64,000 nt of DNA from CAZWSX01 sp964636985 (GCA_964636985.1 CAZWSX010000014.1:122504-186503), one strand, 5' to 3'. Shown: positions 18,292-27,535, counted from the first letter of the stretch. Notes: generated from the sequence alone by a model not told the origin. Translations and numbers: made by a program.

Positions 18292-18750
18292 ATGAACCGC
18301 CGCGGGTTCCACAATCGACGAGGGGCGACAAGCGACCAACAAGGCGCTCCCGACCGCAAGACCATGCAGCTTTGCCGGCAGGTCGAACGAGTTTTGTCGC
18401 AAGTCCTCGGTGGCGAGATCGACGACGAGATCTTGTTGTCGGTGAACGTGGTGTCGGTCACGCCGGCCCCCGACGCAGGGCAACTGTGCGTGACCGTCGC
18501 TCCGTGGGCCGCGGGAGAAACCGTCGACTCCAAAGACATTCAAGCGAGATTGCAGTTTCACGCGTCAAGACTTCGATCGGAAGTCGCTGCGGCCATCCAC
18601 CGTCGCAAGGCGCCGATGCTAGTTTATCGCGTGATGAAGTACGGGCCGATTCCAACGATTCCAGCCAGCATGCTGCCTGGCGAGTCATCGGCTCACGCCG
18701 AAGAGCCATCGGAAATGGATTCCGATGAATCGGACGATTCCCAAGAGTAG
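18292..18750 (+). CDS. RbfA-like protein (ribosome-binding factor A fold)
   Basis: A 152-residue protein. KTMQLCRQVERVLSQVLGG resembles the first helix of RbfA. SVNVVSVTPAPDAGQLCVTV resembles its central strands (VTDVxVSxDLxxAxVYVTV), and FHASRLRSEVAAAIHRRKAP matches FLRSELGRRLxLRxxP. RbfA matures the 16S 5' end in the 30S subunit. The usual neighbours (infB, truB, nusA) are absent and the C-terminus is acidic, so this may be a divergent paralogue rather than the housekeeping RbfA. An ATG seven codons earlier is also possible. Confidence 0.6.
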   Translation: MNRRGFHNRRGATSDQQGAPDRKTMQLCRQVERVLSQVLGGEIDDEILLSVNVVSVTPAPDAGQLCVTVAPWAAGETVDSKDIQARLQFHASRLRSEVAAAIHRRKAPMLVYRVMKYGPIPTIPASMLPGESSAHAEEPSEMDSDESDDSQE

Positions 18751-18751
18751 C

Positions 18752-18772
18752 AAGCCGACCACCGGTCGGCTT
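18752..18772. terminator. Hairpin between convergent genes
   Basis: AAGCCGACC and GGTCGGCTT form a perfect 9-bp stem around ACC, between the stop of the RbfA-like gene and the stop of the pseudokinase gene. It could end transcription from both sides. T-tracts are weak. Confidence 0.5.
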
Positions 18773-18774
18773 CG

Positions 18775-21621
18775 TTACTTCTTCGCCGCGTCAAAGCCTT
18801 TGCTCTTAGCGATCTCAACTTGCATCGATTCGCCCGCGTCGTAGTAGAGGCGGAACTCGAGTGCATTCCCTTTCAAGGCTTCCTCCGAGAGCTTGTCCGC
18901 TTCGCTGAGCCACTGCGCCAAGCCCGTCAAATTGGCGACTTGGGAAGTGAGGGCTTTGATGCTTTCATCCTTCTTGGCGTTGAACTGGTTGGGGTCGATT
19001 CCCTCGCCGGGCTGCGCCCCCTTCCAACCTTCGAGCTCGTTTTTCGCGAGGTTGAGTTGATTATTGCTCGTCTTCGACGCGTCTTGAACTTTCTTCGCCA
19101 CGAACGGCATGTAAGTCTGTTTGTCGATGTCTAGCGGCGTTCGCACGACCGTCTGAATTGCAATCGTGAGACCCTTCCCCTTCACTTCGGGTTTGACTTC
19201 AAAGCCGAAGGGCTTCACCTGCTGCGACATGCCAATCCAGACGATGGAGGGCCGCAGTTCGTTTTCCGACTTCGGTTCGCCGTACTTGCTTTTTCCCGGG
19301 CCCGTTTTCACGCTATACGAAATGTCCGGATAGGGCATGCCCCCTCCGGCAGGGACAATCTGCAGCCGGAGACGTTCGGGCGACGGCAGGTGGGCAAGTT
19401 CGACTTGCTTGCTGACCGACAGCTTCTTTTCGGTTGGCGAGACAGAGTCGAACTCGACAGGCGTTCGCAGAACCATCCGATGCGGCGGGCTGCCCGCGGC
19501 ACTCAACGACAGGATGCAGTTTTTCAGGCCCACTGCGTTGGCATCTTGCGCGCCTTCATTGTTCCAAGTGAATTTAAGTTTGCCGTCGGCAATGGTCAGA
19601 TTGGCGATGACTTTTTCCGTCTTCTCCTTGGTTGCCGTCAGTTTGACGTTCCAATCGTTGTCGGCTTTGTCCTCGACCGAGAACTGATGCCCTCCCTTCA
19701 CTGCCGCATCTCCACCAATCAGGATCGCGGTCGCGAAAGCGTTGGCAGGCAACGGCAACTCGCCGATGTCGATCGTCTTATTGGCATTGTCGCTCGAGGG
19801 AGGTTCCAGTTCGAAAATCTTCGGCAGCTTGGCCAGCGGGCCTCCGGGCGGACCGGGGTCGGTCGGCATCGGCGGAGGAGCCGGTGGCGTTGGTTCAGGC
19901 GTCGGCGTCGATTCCGGATTAGGTGTCGGTGCGGGCCCCTCAGGCGGAACGGGCGTCGGATTCTCGCTCGTTGGCTCTTCCGGCTTGGCCATCGCTGGGT
20001 CGGGCATCGGCACCGTTTCGCCGCTCGGTTGCACGTTCTTCACTTCGGGCGCAGCGACTTGCTTGGGAGCCGTCGCGGCTTCGCTGGTGTCCTTCGCCTT
20101 ATCAGCAGGCGCCTTGTCGGCAGACGCCTCAGACTTCTTCGCGTCCGTTTTGGATGCGGCGTTCTTCGTATCAGACGCCGGCACATTTTCCTTAGCGTTG
20201 TTCTTAGCAACTTGAGTGGAGCCAGGCGGAGGCATCACCAGCCACAACACCAGGCCTGTCAAAAGCACCAAAAACAAGCACGCGGCCGCTCCCATGGTGA
20301 CCCACATGGCGAGCTTGGCGTTGGCTTTTCTTCGTTTGCTGCGAGCGCTCTCTTCTTTGGGAGAGTCGTGCGATGACGTCCTTTCGCCGGGCGACGAATC
20401 TTTCTTGGGAACTGCACCGACTTCGAACGTGGGGAACGCGGAAACGGGTACCGACTCGACTTCGGCCAACCGCAACTCTTCTGAGTCAGGCTCTGCGGCC
20501 ACAACGGAAGAGGCTTTGGCAACAGAACTCGCGCGAGGAAGGGGCTTCGCTTTCTTCGCCTTCACCACGGGAACGGCTTGCGACGAGGTGAATGGCGAGT
20601 GCGGCGCCTCTTCCGTCGGGGCATCGGAGCTTGCGATCACGGCGAGGCGATCCGATATCAAGTTTGCACCGGTCAACCGCTTGCTGACATCGGCGTCGGT
20701 CAGTTCCGCGTACAGATCGGCGATGGCGGGCAACACGCTCGAGTTGGCGCGGACGATTTGTTCGCGCGCATCCAGGTCTCCCAATTCGTCGCGCACGGGG
20801 CTTTTGCCCGTGGCCATCAGAAACAACAGCTGTCCCAGCGCGTAGGCATCGACCGATGGCGACGGAGCGATGGCGCCTTCGGACTCGGGCGGAATCGACA
20901 TTCGCTCTGCTTCGGTGGCTTCGGCTACCAGTTGCGACTCGACGTTGGGGAATTTCGCGATCACGTCGGCGAAACCGAAGCCCACGACAAAGGGCCGGCC
21001 CTTGGCGTCCAAAACCACGTTCGAGGGGCAAAGCCAACCATGCGAAACTTGATTCTTAGCTCCGAAAGCGAGCGCCTCTGCAATCGTTGCTGTCAGCCAC
21101 GCGGCTTTGGACCCCGATAAGCTGCCGTTCTTGGCGACGTAGCCCGATACGTCGGTGACGGTGATTTCGGGGCTGACAAAATAGTACTGTTCGCCCTCGT
21201 GATCGATGTCCGACACGCGGAGGATCGCCGGGTGATCGAGTCCCGCTGCGGATCGCGCCTTGGCCATCAGGCCTTCCCGGACTTCGCCTTTAAGGAGTCG
21301 AGGCGCAAAGGCAAAGAGTGTTAGCTTCCGTGCGAGTTGCATGTGCTCCGCGACGTAAATCTTGCCGAAGACCGACTGCCCGATTTGTTCGATCAAGCGA
21401 TAGCGGCCGAGCGTCAGCGCGGTGTTGCCTCGAAGCAACTGGGATGCTTGCCATCGAGACAACAGCCCTTGAGACGTCAGACGTAGGGCCGCAGTCTTCG
21501 CATCCGTTGCTGCCAAGACGTCGGTCTTGGTTGCTTGCCACTTCTCGGGCGGAATCAGCTGGCTCGCGGCGAGCCTCCCCGCGAACATTTCCAAGGAGAC
21601 ACTCGGACTACCACTCGACAT
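18775..21621 (-). CDS. Transmembrane pseudokinase with C-terminal extracytoplasmic domain
   Basis: A 948-residue protein. Residues 10-70 are the helical module shared with the kinase at 313 (GLLSRWQASQLLRG). Residues about 72-335 have the kinase fold but with lost catalytic residues: the glycine loop is IGQSVFGKIY, the VAIK lysine strand is KLTLFAFAP, the HRDxKPxN loop is HGWLCPSN (194-201), and DFG is GFG (214-216). It should not transfer phosphate normally. A membrane helix lies at about 438-462, followed by a Lys/Ala/Glu then Pro/Thr-rich linker (about 470-620). A large beta-rich domain of about 330 residues is predicted outside the cytoplasm. The ATG at 21621 is chosen because the preceding 66 codons are repeat-like and atypical. 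The role is likely signalling scaffold or ligand sensor; partner unknown. Confidence 0.85.
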   Translation of the reverse strand: MSSGSPSVSLEMFAGRLAASQLIPPEKWQATKTDVLAATDAKTAALRLTSQGLLSRWQASQLLRGNTALTLGRYRLIEQIGQSVFGKIYVAEHMQLARKLTLFAFAPRLLKGEVREGLMAKARSAAGLDHPAILRVSDIDHEGEQYYFVSPEITVTDVSGYVAKNGSLSGSKAAWLTATIAEALAFGAKNQVSHGWLCPSNVVLDAKGRPFVVGFGFADVIAKFPNVESQLVAEATEAERMSIPPESEGAIAPSPSVDAYALGQLLFLMATGKSPVRDELGDLDAREQIVRANSSVLPAIADLYAELTDADVSKRLTGANLISDRLAVIASSDAPTEEAPHSPFTSSQAVPVVKAKKAKPLPRASSVAKASSVVAAEPDSEELRLAEVESVPVSAFPTFEVGAVPKKDSSPGERTSSHDSPKEESARSKRRKANAKLAMWVTMGAAACLFLVLLTGLVLWLVMPPPGSTQVAKNNAKENVPASDTKNAASKTDAKKSEASADKAPADKAKDTSEAATAPKQVAAPEVKNVQPSGETVPMPDPAMAKPEEPTSENPTPVPPEGPAPTPNPESTPTPEPTPPAPPPMPTDPGPPGGPLAKLPKIFELEPPSSDNANKTIDIGELPLPANAFATAILIGGDAAVKGGHQFSVEDKADNDWNVKLTATKEKTEKVIANLTIADGKLKFTWNNEGAQDANAVGLKNCILSLSAAGSPPHRMVLRTPVEFDSVSPTEKKLSVSKQVELAHLPSPERLRLQIVPAGGGMPYPDISYSVKTGPGKSKYGEPKSENELRPSIVWIGMSQQVKPFGFEVKPEVKGKGLTIAIQTVVRTPLDIDKQTYMPFVAKKVQDASKTSNNQLNLAKNELEGWKGAQPGEGIDPNQFNAKKDESIKALTSQVANLTGLAQWLSEADKLSEEALKGNALEFRLYYDAGESMQVEIAKSKGFDAAKK

Positions 21622-22173
21622 GTGACCGTTCCCAGTATGGGCTCGGGGACACCCCAAAACCCGCCAGAATGAGGGTTGCCTGCCCCACCGCTCAAACTCT
21701 CCATTGTTATAGAAAAACGTAGGGATCGCAACCAAATCTCGCTTGGCGCGGGGCTCCCCATTCTCCCGCAGGGACACGCGCCCGTAGCCGCGTTCGCCAG
21801 AACGCGGAAGCAGCGGCATGCCCTTGCGGGGGCCACCGCACTCTTGGCGAGTGCGGCTACGGCGACGCGCTTAGCTATTCCGTAAGGGCAATTTGGGAAA
21901 TTGCTGCCCGGAGTTCCATGCGAAGCAATCTGATAATTGGTGCGGAAAGTTCTGATTGTTCGCGCCGCGCCATACCGATAGGAGTTCGTAAGCGAGATTC
22001 TCGTTCGTGGTCGAACGCCCGTGCAGGAGCGTTACACACCCGTACGACCTCGATACCGAGCATTAACGGCACCGACTGTGCCGCTAGCCCGCTCGATAAC
22101 GAACCAATTTTGTGGCGGCAAGCAGAATGCGCTACGCCGTGTCAACCAACTCGCGGCGCGCGGAGATACTCCG
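21622..22173. other. Intergenic region with palindromic repeats
   Basis: About 550 bp between divergent genes. It holds the inverted repeat pair at 21783-21861. The promoters of the pseudokinase and of the BBP7 gene are expected here but not resolved. Open frames across it are unlike proteins. Confidence 0.5.
21783..21861. repeat. Inverted pair of palindromic repeat units
   Basis: The left unit (21783-21807) starts CGTAGCCGCGTTCGCC and folds as CCGCGTTC with GAACGCGG. The right unit (21836-21861) is the same type in the opposite direction, folding as CCGCACTC with GAGTGCGG and ending GGCTACG. The outer CGTAGCCGC and GCGGCTACG are complementary, so the whole 79 bp can fold on itself. I believe units of this type are frequent in Pirellula-like genomes. 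That is memory, not something shown here. Confidence 0.65.
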
Positions 22174-23628
22174 ATGAAGAAGACTTGGGCGTGGACTTTG
22201 CCTGTTTTCGGTTGGATGACGCTGATGACCGGTTTGCCGGTCGCGTCGGCTCAGCAGCCGAACTATGTCGGTTACGACAACGGTCCTCCCGCCGTGCTCC
22301 AAGGCGCACCTGCGCAAGGAACCGGCGAAGTCGGACCTACGCCGGCTGACGCACCACTTAATGTGGCGCCGCCACAAGGCCAGCCTCCTTATGGTCAACC
22401 ACAAGGCGGGCCCATGCCTTATGGTGGTGGCATGCCGCAGGGCTATCCGCCTGGACCGGCTCCCGGCTACGAAGGCGGCTACGTGCCTCAGGGACCCATG
22501 GGCTACGAAGGTGGCTACATGCCCGATGGCGAAGGGTGCGACGACGGCTCGTGCCGCGGGATGAATCATCCCGGCGCTCCGCTCGCTGGTGCTCGCGGTT
22601 TCGCTTCGGTTCTCGCCTACGGTGTGGCGCCGTACCTCGCGCCGGTGACCGAAGGCGGCTACTGCCAGATGCGCTACTACGACTTCTACGCCGAAGCGAT
22701 GTGGCTGGGACGCAGCAACGCCGGAAGCATGCCAATCATCGCGACCAACGGCGTCGGCGGTCCTGTCGCGCTGGGCGGTCAAAAGTTGGAGGTCTCGCCG
22801 GGTGCCGGCTTGCACCTCAACCTGGCCTACCAGGTTGCTGCCGGACGCACGCTGGAATTCAACTACTACGGCCTGTTCGCGAACACCGAACGTGCTTCGG
22901 TGAGCAACGCCAATAACGATCTCCAAACCAGTATCAGCGGCTACGGTGCTTATCCGCTAGGATTGGGTGAGAGCAACGCTCAACGCGTCTCGTACGAATT
23001 CCGCGGACAGCTCGACAACTACGAATTCAACCACCGTTGGCGCTGGGTTGGTCCCGACTGCCGATGGCAAGGTTCGTACCTGTTCGGCGTCCGGTACCTG
23101 GGCATTGGCGACAAGTTCCTCACGCGGACCTTCACGCCGGGTGCCGACCCGTTCATCTACCAAGAGTTCGAAAACCGCACCCGCACCTTCACCGGTTTGA
23201 CCGGTGGACAAATCGGTGGCGACCTGTGGCTCAACCTGTATCCGGGTATCCGAGCCGGTGTTGAAACGAAGGCTGGTATCTTTGGTGCCAAAGGCAGCGT
23301 CCACAACGAGCTGATCTCGACCACCGTCGACAACGGCCTTGTCAACTCGAGCTCGGTGTTCCAAGAAGCACTGAAAACCGGCAAGTGTGCCTTTGTGGGC
23401 GACACCAGCTTCCTGCTCACCTACCGAGTCGCCGAGCAATTCACGCTTCGCGGTGGTTACAACCTGCTGTATGTCACGCACGTCAACAAAGCCGTCAGCA
23501 ACTACAACCCGACCGCTCCGAACACGCTTGCTGGTGTGCCAGCACGCGGTGTGATTCGGGTGCCCAACAAGGGTATGGAAGACGACTTCTTCCACGGTGC
23601 CAACTTCGGTATCGAATACATGTGGTAA
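22174..23628 (+). CDS. BBP7-type outer-membrane beta-barrel protein
   Basis: A 484-residue exported protein. The signal peptide runs MKKTWAWTLPVFGWMTLM to about PVASAQ. A Gly/Pro/Tyr/Gln-rich segment (residues about 30-130, with repeated GGYMP and GYEGGYV units) follows. The rest is a predicted barrel opening with YYDFYAEAMWLGRSNAG, as in the BBP7 family, and many alternating aromatic strands (YNLLYVTHVN) ending in EYMW, a C-terminal aromatic as in outer-membrane barrels. It probably sits in the outer membrane as porin or surface protein. A strong hairpin terminator follows. The ATG at 22174 exposes the signal peptide. Confidence 0.88.
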   Translation: MKKTWAWTLPVFGWMTLMTGLPVASAQQPNYVGYDNGPPAVLQGAPAQGTGEVGPTPADAPLNVAPPQGQPPYGQPQGGPMPYGGGMPQGYPPGPAPGYEGGYVPQGPMGYEGGYMPDGEGCDDGSCRGMNHPGAPLAGARGFASVLAYGVAPYLAPVTEGGYCQMRYYDFYAEAMWLGRSNAGSMPIIATNGVGGPVALGGQKLEVSPGAGLHLNLAYQVAAGRTLEFNYYGLFANTERASVSNANNDLQTSISGYGAYPLGLGESNAQRVSYEFRGQLDNYEFNHRWRWVGPDCRWQGSYLFGVRYLGIGDKFLTRTFTPGADPFIYQEFENRTRTFTGLTGGQIGGDLWLNLYPGIRAGVETKAGIFGAKGSVHNELISTTVDNGLVNSSSVFQEALKTGKCAFVGDTSFLLTYRVAEQFTLRGGYNLLYVTHVNKAVSNYNPTAPNTLAGVPARGVIRVPNKGMEDDFFHGANFGIEYMW

Positions 23629-23663
23629 GCGTCCCAGCGGGAAGCTGCTCACCGATCTAAATA

Positions 23664-23695
23664 ACACGGCCCGCGACAAAAGTCGCGGGCCGTGT
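23664..23695. terminator. Strong hairpin after BBP7 gene
   Basis: A perfect 14-bp stem (arms 23664-23677 and 23682-23695, core GGCCCGCGAC) with an AAAA loop. It lies 35 bp after the BBP7 stop and before the convergent DUF3467 gene, so it can end both transcripts. The following bases are only moderately T-rich. Confidence 0.8.
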
Positions 23696-23724
23696 TCATT
23701 GCGTCTTAGGCTATCGCAATCCCA

Positions 23725-24078
23725 CTACGTGGTGGGGCGAACTTGCGGGCGAACTCGCTTTTGAATGTCGAGTTCCAGTACGCCGAATACTTCTTCGTGC
23801 TTTCGGACCGCGTGCAGTAGCGCGCCCAGAAGCCGTTTGGCGGTGAAGAAATTGACCACCACGCGCTGCGCCACGTGAACCGTGGGGTTGGGCGCGTTGG
23901 TTGTCGATTGAGGGTTGAGCGCGAAGTCGACCACCAGTTCTTCGGCCGAGCCGGTGACGCGGACGAAATTCGCATACAAGGCGGAAATGCCGCTGTCGTC
24001 AACCTCGGGCTGGTTGGGAGCGGGTGGGCGATTCCCTTCGCCTTCGGGCATTGGGGTCGACTCGGGAAGACGAGACAT
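23725..24078 (-). CDS. DUF3467 family protein
   Basis: A 117-residue soluble protein. YANFVRVTGSAEELVVDFAL followed by AQRVVVNFFTAKRLLGALLHA and the tail HEEVFGVLELD match DUF3467. The function is unknown; family members occur in bacteria and archaea. An AGGAG ribosome site lies just before the ATG at 24078. It is last in a five-gene minus-strand run with the SecA-like, HlyD and M50 genes (178 bp after the M50 gene), so it may work with them or be under its own promoter. Confidence 0.85.
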   Translation of the reverse strand: MSRLPESTPMPEGEGNRPPAPNQPEVDDSGISALYANFVRVTGSAEELVVDFALNPQSTTNAPNPTVHVAQRVVVNFFTAKRLLGALLHAVRKHEEVFGVLELDIQKRVRPQVRPTT

Positions 24079-24256
24079 GTGATTACTCCTAGCGGTGAAA
24101 TAAAAGAGCGGAGACCCTGCCCACGGCGTGGATCACCAATAGATTCCTAACTTATCAACGTAGCGAAATCGCTAACGACACAACAGGTGAGCCTTGCAGC
24201 CGGACCCCAGTCCCTCAGATCTGATGCCCCAAGGATCCGACTTGCCCAGTTTGACA

Positions 24257-26503
24257 CTACAGCTGGAAGTGGAAAGTGCGGTAGACAAATCGCACCAAGC
24301 GTTCGCCCAGCGATTGCCACCCGGTGTACACGCGGGCCTGGCCACGTTGTCCCAAGTAGATCAAGGTGTGGTCGCCCGAAAGGGCTCCACCCAGCGGCAC
24401 GCGAGCCTGGTACGCGGTGCTGACCAGCTTTTGATTGCCGGTCTTGTCAGGCTTGGCCGCGAGGTCGCCGCCGGCCGATTCCATCATGTTCGGTGATGGA
24501 TGCTCCAGCGCCACTTGGGCCACGGTCGCAATCTTGCTGTTGTAAACGCGATCGACATTCGCTTCGAACATGAGCGACACAGGAACGTCGGGCTTGACCA
24601 GGTTGACATCGATCTGGTCGTACACCAGCACGGCCTCCAGGTCCTCAGGCGATCCGACGACGCACACGATGTCGTTGTTTTGCAGGAATGCGCCGTGGTT
24701 CTTTTCGTCGAAGACCGAACCGCTCCACGTCGCCAGCATTCGCGGATCTTTCATAGCCGGCTTTCGCGGTGCCGGCAGAATAATCCCGTCGCGTGGCGCC
24801 ACGATCGAAAGCTTTGCTAGTTCGCGTTGCTTTTGTTCGAGGAGTTCGCCTTTCGACTTCACCACCGATTTGGACGATTTGACCTGCCCTTCGATCTGCG
24901 AAGCCGGCGTCTTAACGCGCATGATCGCATCGAGATGGGCCTTGGCCGCGTTGTATTCGCCTTGCAGCTTGGCGACCTCGAGTTCCAGATCTTGGTTTTT
25001 CAGTTGAACGATCGTCTCGCCCTGGCGGACTTGCGCGAGCAGTTTGACCTCCGGACCGGTTTCCATCCGGCCTGGGACGGCGACGTAAACGACGGCGCCG
25101 TTTCGCGGTACCACCTCGAACGGACACGATACTGAGAACGGCAGCGGAATCATGGCGATAGCCAAGATCACCACCGCAACCGCCGCCAGCGAGATTGCGA
25201 CGCGAGCCTTTTTCACTTTGCCGGACCTCCCAGGCGTTTGAAAGAATTGAATCAGTTGCCAACTCGGTTGGACAACCAAACCGAAAACGCCGGCGAAGCC
25301 GATGAGTTGCCCGATGATCTTCAGGCCGTAGGGTTCGAACACCTTGTTCAAAAAGAACAGAATCGAGAACACCACCACCAGGCGATAGACTTCAGCGCCG
25401 ATGGTATAGAGCCCGAAGATGAACCGATTTTCTTTGGGCAAAAAGGGGCTTTCGGGTTGTTCGATACCCAAGCACAAGTGGGTCATGTATCGCTTGAGAA
25501 CTTCGCTCGCTTTTTGCCGCAGGTTGGGGATCTCGGCCAGGTCCATTAGGATGTAATAGCCGTCGAACCGCATCAGCGGATTGCCATTGAACATCACCGT
25601 GCTTATCGAGCAAATGAAGATCACGCTCAGGCACAGATAGTTGAACATTCCCGGCTGGCTGAACCACCATAAGTAGACGGCGCACGAAGCCAGGAACAAC
25701 TCAACGTACATGCCGGCTGCGCCGATGGCAGCCCGATGCCACTTGTTGGGCAGCAGCCACGAGTCGGAGACGTTGCAATAGAGCGCGGGCGTGAACACGA
25801 GGAGCATCGCGCCCATCTCGTGACACTCACCGCCAAAGTGTTTGCACGACAGGCCGTGGCCGAACTCGTGCAGCACCTTCACGACGCCCATCGTAATGGC
25901 GAGAAAGACCCAGTTCTTCAAGCCGAAAAACTGCTGGAATGTCGGCAACTTGGCCTGGAAAGTGTCGTAGTTGATCAGCACCAGCATCAACGCCGACAGG
26001 CCGAACAAGATGTTGAACACCACCATCGGCCAGGTGAAAAACCATCCGGTGTAACGGTGCAACCAGGTCAACAGCCGGTCCGGATCGATGCCGCGAAAGC
26101 GCAAGGCGAAAATATTCGCCAGCTTTCCCATCAATTCCTTCCAGGATTTCTCGTCTCCCCGTTTCTTAAGCTGCTTCCCTTGGCCGCTCGATTCGGAAAT
26201 CACCAATCCATTGCGGTGCAGCATCCCGATGAACTGCTGCAAATCGCCGAAGGTGATTTTCTGCGGCGCGAACCGCTGCTCGAATTGCTCTTTGATCGTG
26301 TCGAGGCTCGTTTTGCCGTCGAGCATCTTCAAAACGGCGAATTCTTCCTCGTGAAAGCGGAAATAGTTGAGCGCGATCGGCTCTTTCACAATCCAAAACA
26401 GCTGCCCGTGGTACCGATGCGAGCGAACGGTCAAGTCGCCCCGCATCCGCAATTTAAGCGGGCGGCTTGTCGCGCTGACCAGACTCTCGGCAAGGGTCGC
26501 CAT
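24257..26503 (-). CDS. PqqD-like / M50 site-2 protease / HlyD fusion protein
   Basis: A 748-residue membrane protein with three parts. Residues about 30-105 resemble a PqqD/RRE peptide-recognition domain (FAVLKMLDGKTSLDTIKEQF). Residues about 140-440 form a multi-helix M50 metalloprotease core with the zinc site HEFGH at 212-216 and the second ligand region NPLMRFDGYYILMD at about 308-321. A HlyD-type lipoyl/beta-barrel adaptor fills the C-terminus (PGRMETGPEVKLLAQVRQGE). Such M50-HlyD proteins are found next to peptide-modification and export genes. It likely cleaves or exports a peptide in the inner membrane. It lies 54 bp after the HlyD gene. Confidence 0.85.
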   Translation of the reverse strand: MATLAESLVSATSRPLKLRMRGDLTVRSHRYHGQLFWIVKEPIALNYFRFHEEEFAVLKMLDGKTSLDTIKEQFEQRFAPQKITFGDLQQFIGMLHRNGLVISESSGQGKQLKKRGDEKSWKELMGKLANIFALRFRGIDPDRLLTWLHRYTGWFFTWPMVVFNILFGLSALMLVLINYDTFQAKLPTFQQFFGLKNWVFLAITMGVVKVLHEFGHGLSCKHFGGECHEMGAMLLVFTPALYCNVSDSWLLPNKWHRAAIGAAGMYVELFLASCAVYLWWFSQPGMFNYLCLSVIFICSISTVMFNGNPLMRFDGYYILMDLAEIPNLRQKASEVLKRYMTHLCLGIEQPESPFLPKENRFIFGLYTIGAEVYRLVVVFSILFFLNKVFEPYGLKIIGQLIGFAGVFGLVVQPSWQLIQFFQTPGRSGKVKKARVAISLAAVAVVILAIAMIPLPFSVSCPFEVVPRNGAVVYVAVPGRMETGPEVKLLAQVRQGETIVQLKNQDLELEVAKLQGEYNAAKAHLDAIMRVKTPASQIEGQVKSSKSVVKSKGELLEQKQRELAKLSIVAPRDGIILPAPRKPAMKDPRMLATWSGSVFDEKNHGAFLQNNDIVCVVGSPEDLEAVLVYDQIDVNLVKPDVPVSLMFEANVDRVYNSKIATVAQVALEHPSPNMMESAGGDLAAKPDKTGNQKLVSTAYQARVPLGGALSGDHTLIYLGQRGQARVYTGWQSLGERLVRFVYRTFHFQL

Positions 26504-26557
26504 GGAAACTCACTAAACCTTTCAGTGCGGAAGTGTTTTTGGACCTGAGGAATCGGC

Positions 26558-27535
26558 CTATCGCGTCTTGGGGCGGACGACAGGCGTCTTTGCTGGAGTT
26601 GCCGCGGCAGTATCGAGTTCCAGCGTGGCCACCACATCAAGGCCCGGCCGCAGCACCCAGAAACCGTCCACTTGCTTGTTGTCCACGTCGAGCCAGACGT
26701 TGAAGCGGTTGCCTTCGCTAATCACTTCCGAGGCGTACTCGATCTTTCCCTTGAGCGTGTGATTGGCGACGCCGGGAACCTCGGCGGTAATTGAGACGGG
26801 CTTGCCCATCACTTGCGCCGGTGAGTATTGGTCGGCGTCGAGTGAGATGACCACTCGAACGCGATCCATGTAGACAATCGTGACGATGGGCTCGCCCGCT
26901 TGGACCCATTCCCCTTCGTGCCGTTCGCGCTTGGTGATGACGCCGGAGATCGGAGCAATGATCTGGCGGCGGTCGATCTGATTGGTAACGTAGGCGTGTT
27001 CGGCCGTCTTCTCGCGCACGGTCGTTTTGGCGTTGGCCATTTTGACTTTGGCAACGTTCTCTTCGAAGCCCGACTTTTTGTAATTCAGCTCCTGCCGCCG
27101 GACTTCGTTGTTGGGAACTGTGTTCTTTTTCTTTTCGTTGATCGCCAACGAGTTTTGCCACTCGGCAAGATAAAGCTCCGTGGCTGCCACTGCAGCTTTA
27201 TACTCATCGTCACTTCTAGCAGTATTCTGGGCGCCCTCAACCTGTGCGGCTGCTTGCTCTTTTTTGATCTTAAGATCGGCGTCGTCGATGCGTCCCAGGA
27301 CTTCTCCCTTGGTGACCACCTTTCCTTCGCCCGACACTTCTCGCGAGAACTCAATGAGCTGCCCGGCGTCGCGGGCCGGTACACGAACCTCGTCGATGGC
27401 CACCACCATGGCGGTGATCCCCGAACCGATCGATGGGGTCCGGTCACGCGAGAGCGCGATGTTCGCCGCGAATCCCAAGCCTCCGATGATCACAGCGATC
27501 AATGCAAAGCGGGCGAGACGATCGGAATGTACCAT
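26558..27535 (-). CDS. HlyD-family membrane fusion protein
   Basis: A 325-residue periplasmic adaptor. One N-terminal helix (FALIAVIIGGLGFAANIAL) is followed by the biotinyl-lipoyl half motif (VRVPARDAGQLIEF), a long coiled coil (residues about 95-190), the second lipoyl half (IIAPISGVITKRERHEGEWV), and a beta-barrel segment. Such adaptors link an inner-membrane pump to the outer membrane. No ABC, RND or MFS pump is in this cluster; the partners nearby are the two HlyD fusions and the SecA-like ATPase. It is 65 bp downstream of the GAF-HlyD gene. Confidence 0.9.
   Translation of the reverse strand: MVHSDRLARFALIAVIIGGLGFAANIALSRDRTPSIGSGITAMVVAIDEVRVPARDAGQLIEFSREVSGEGKVVTKGEVLGRIDDADLKIKKEQAAAQVEGAQNTARSDDEYKAAVAATELYLAEWQNSLAINEKKKNTVPNNEVRRQELNYKKSGFEENVAKVKMANAKTTVREKTAEHAYVTNQIDRRQIIAPISGVITKRERHEGEWVQAGEPIVTIVYMDRVRVVISLDADQYSPAQVMGKPVSITAEVPGVANHTLKGKIEYASEVISEGNRFNVWLDVDNKQVDGFWVLRPGLDVVATLELDTAAATPAKTPVVRPKTR

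Noticed and set aside
17035..18561. A 508-codon minus-strand open frame
   Set aside because: It is antisense to the secreted protein with a signal peptide and the RbfA-like gene; no recognisable domain.
19850..20200. Proline/threonine and lysine/alanine-rich coding repeats as a possible CRISPR or minisatellite
   Set aside because: They are low-complexity codons in the pseudokinase linker; no regular spacing of identical repeats with unique spacers.
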